Below the pieces are notes generated by a model. That model saw only the letters and a program-made list of their open reading frames with translations. It was not told the DNA's origin and searched no databases. Shown here piece by piece: positions 5,867-7,279 of a stretch of 7,279 nucleotides of DNA (its first letter is position 1; each line of letters opens with the position of its first letter). Both the position numbers and the translations under genes were made by a program. This stretch comes from an uncultured Veillonella sp. (lineage in GTDB: Bacteria; Bacillota; Negativicutes; Veillonellales; Veillonellaceae): assembly GCA_900550175.1 (NCBI GenBank), contig URQX01000081.1:1-7279 (forward strand), written 5' to 3'.

Positions 5867-7279
5867 TGCAAAGTATTATTTTAACCGTGAACTATCTTGG
5901 TTAAAGTTTAATCAGCGCGTTCTATTAGAGTCTATTGATACAAATACTCCTTTATTAGAACGACTTCGATTTATTGCTATTGCTAGTTCTAATTTAGATG
6001 AGTTCTTTATGATTCGCGTAGCTGGGTTACGTCATCAAGTGATCAATGGTATTGTTAAGTATGATGCAGCTCATATGGATGCTAAGGCACAGTTAAAGGC
6101 TATCGATGAATCTGTACAGCGACTCGTATCAATGCAAAGTACATATCTAAAGAATGTATTGTCTGAATTGGAAGCTCACGGATTTTATTTTACCTATCCA
6201 GATCAGTTAGACGTAAAATCAAAGGCTTGGTTACGTCACTATTTTGAAGAACATATTTACCCTGTTGTAACACCTCTAGCCGTTGATTCCGGACATCCAT
6301 TCCCATTTTTAACAAACCATACTATCAATGCCATTGTACGAATTTTTCAAGTATTACCAGATGGTACGAAAGACTATAAAATTGCAATTTTACCAATTCC
6401 GTCTGTACTAAATCGTATCATTGAAATACCTAGCCGTAGCAATAAAGAACATCGTTTTGTGTATTTAGAGGATGTTATTACGTATTATGCGACCCAATTT
6501 TTCCAAGGTTATGGTATTGAAGATTTTATGGTATTCCGTATAACTCGTGATGCAGATCTAGAAATCGATGAAGAAGAAGCAACAGATTTACTATCTGAAG
6601 TAGAAGCATCCTTACGTCGTCGACGTCGTGGTGATGCAGTACGATTAGAAGTATGTGGTGATGTAAAGGACAATTTATTGGACTTTGTGCTCACTAGTGT
6701 TGAATTAGAACCAAAGGACGTATATCGAATAGATGGTCACCTTGACTGTCGTATGTATTTTGATTTTTGCAACTATCCAGGACTCGATCATCTTCGTTAT
6801 ACACCATTTGAACCTAAACTTCCAAGCGAATTGGTAGATTATGAAGGGGAAAGTTTATTCTCTATTATTGGAAAACAAGATGTGTTTGTTCACCATCCCT
6901 TTGAGTCTTTTGCGGTTGTAGAACAATTTATAGCACAAGCAGCTACTGATCCAGATGTATTAGCTATTAAACAAACCCTATATCGCGTCAGTGGTGATTC
7001 ACCTATTATTGCTTCACTTATAAAAGCGGCCGATAACGGTAAGCAAGTGACTGTGCTTATGGAGGTTAAAGCTCGCTTTGATGAAGAAAATAATATTCAT
7101 ATGGCACGTCGTCTAGAAAAGGCTGGTTGTCATGTTATTTATGGGTTGAAAGGGCTTAAAACTCACTCTAAGATAACCATGGTCGTTCGTAGGGAAGATG
7201 CTGGTATTAGACGTTATGTTCATCTAGCTACAGGTAACTATAATGGTAAGACAGCTCGAATGTATACGGACTGTGGCAT
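5856..7279 (+). CDS. ppk1: Polyphosphate kinase 1, 3' end cut by the window
   Basis: PPK1 reversibly transfers the gamma phosphate of ATP onto a growing inorganic polyphosphate chain through a phosphohistidine intermediate. The frame is open from ATG 5856 to the window end, giving 474 complete codons of an expected roughly 690. The N domain begins FNRELSWLKFNQRVL and carries SSNLDEFFMIRVAGL (N46, matching nucleotide-contacting N45 of E. coli). The next domain includes VTPLAVDSGHPFPF and FRITRDADLEIDEEEA. The first phospholipase-D-like catalytic domain has KQTLYRV (R377) and VKARFDEENNI (R407), matching the E. coli Mg/phosphate site R375 and R405. GLKTHSKI provides H437, matching the autophosphorylated H435. 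The window ends in ATGNYNGKTARMYTDCG; the second catalytic domain with the other conserved His is missing. The start overlaps the upstream Ppx-like gene by 11 bases, so it is the third gene of a polyP operon. Residue matches are from memory of E. coli PPK. Confidence 0.96.
   Translation, partial: MFSNAKYYFNRELSWLKFNQRVLLESIDTNTPLLERLRFIAIASSNLDEFFMIRVAGLRHQVINGIVKYDAAHMDAKAQLKAIDESVQRLVSMQSTYLKNVLSELEAHGFYFTYPDQLDVKSKAWLRHYFEEHIYPVVTPLAVDSGHPFPFLTNHTINAIVRIFQVLPDGTKDYKIAILPIPSVLNRIIEIPSRSNKEHRFVYLEDVITYYATQFFQGYGIEDFMVFRITRDADLEIDEEEATDLLSEVEASLRRRRRGDAVRLEVCGDVKDNLLDFVLTSVELEPKDVYRIDGHLDCRMYFDFCNYPGLDHLRYTPFEPKLPSELVDYEGESLFSIIGKQDVFVHHPFESFAVVEQFIAQAATDPDVLAIKQTLYRVSGDSPIIASLIKAADNGKQVTVLMEVKARFDEENNIHMARRLEKAGCHVIYGLKGLKTHSKITMVVRREDAGIRRYVHLATGNYNGKTARMYTDCG

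Noticed and set aside
6604..6633. Arg-rich run (LRRRRRGD) in Ppk1 as a possible nucleic-acid-binding insertion
   Set aside because: A basic stretch before a VRLEV-type segment is normal at this place in the PPK1 family, so it is not an insertion.
6509..6694. Minus-strand open frame of 61 codons opposite ppk1
   Set aside because: The Ser/Arg-rich translation is a by-product of the acidic and Arg-rich codons of ppk1 on the other strand.

Overview
The window reads as a low-GC (visibly AT-rich, roughly 38-40% by eye) bacterial chromosome segment with five protein genes, all on the + strand. The protein sequences and base composition suggest a Firmicute, most likely a Veillonella-type member of the Negativicutes. 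This is inferred from composition and family resemblance only; there is no rRNA or other decisive marker. No mobile element, CRISPR array, tRNA or rRNA is visible.

Region 1 (1-2548) is a housekeeping pair. It holds the 3' nine-tenths of metG (methionyl-tRNA synthetase with a zinc knuckle and a fused C-terminal tRNA-binding domain), then tatD (metal-dependent deoxyribonuclease/hydrolase). The two genes share one base at TAATG, so they are almost certainly co-transcribed and translationally coupled.

Region 2 (2549-2753) is the only real intergenic gap. It holds an AT-rich tail with two short perfect palindromes, a very strong 13-bp GC-containing hairpin terminator (2661-2698), and a compact promoter region. 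That promoter region has an extended -10 lying inside a 14-bp perfect palindrome, followed by a good ribosome-binding site.

Region 3 (2754-7279) is a polyphosphate operon of three tightly packed genes: ppx (intact exopolyphosphatase/GppA-type enzyme with an HD-type C-terminal domain), a second Ppx-like gene, and ppk1 (polyphosphate kinase, cut by the window end). The gene junctions overlap by 1 and 11 bases. Ppk1 makes inorganic polyphosphate from ATP and Ppx degrades it from the end, so the operon encodes both directions of polyP turnover in one transcript.

The most interesting element is the middle gene. It keeps the Ppx/GppA plus HD-domain layout but has lost several residues expected for catalysis in both halves, so it looks like a pseudoenzyme paralogue retained between the polyP hydrolase and the polyP synthase. 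A regulatory or heterodimer role is a reasonable hypothesis. Nothing else in the window suggests an entirely new system.
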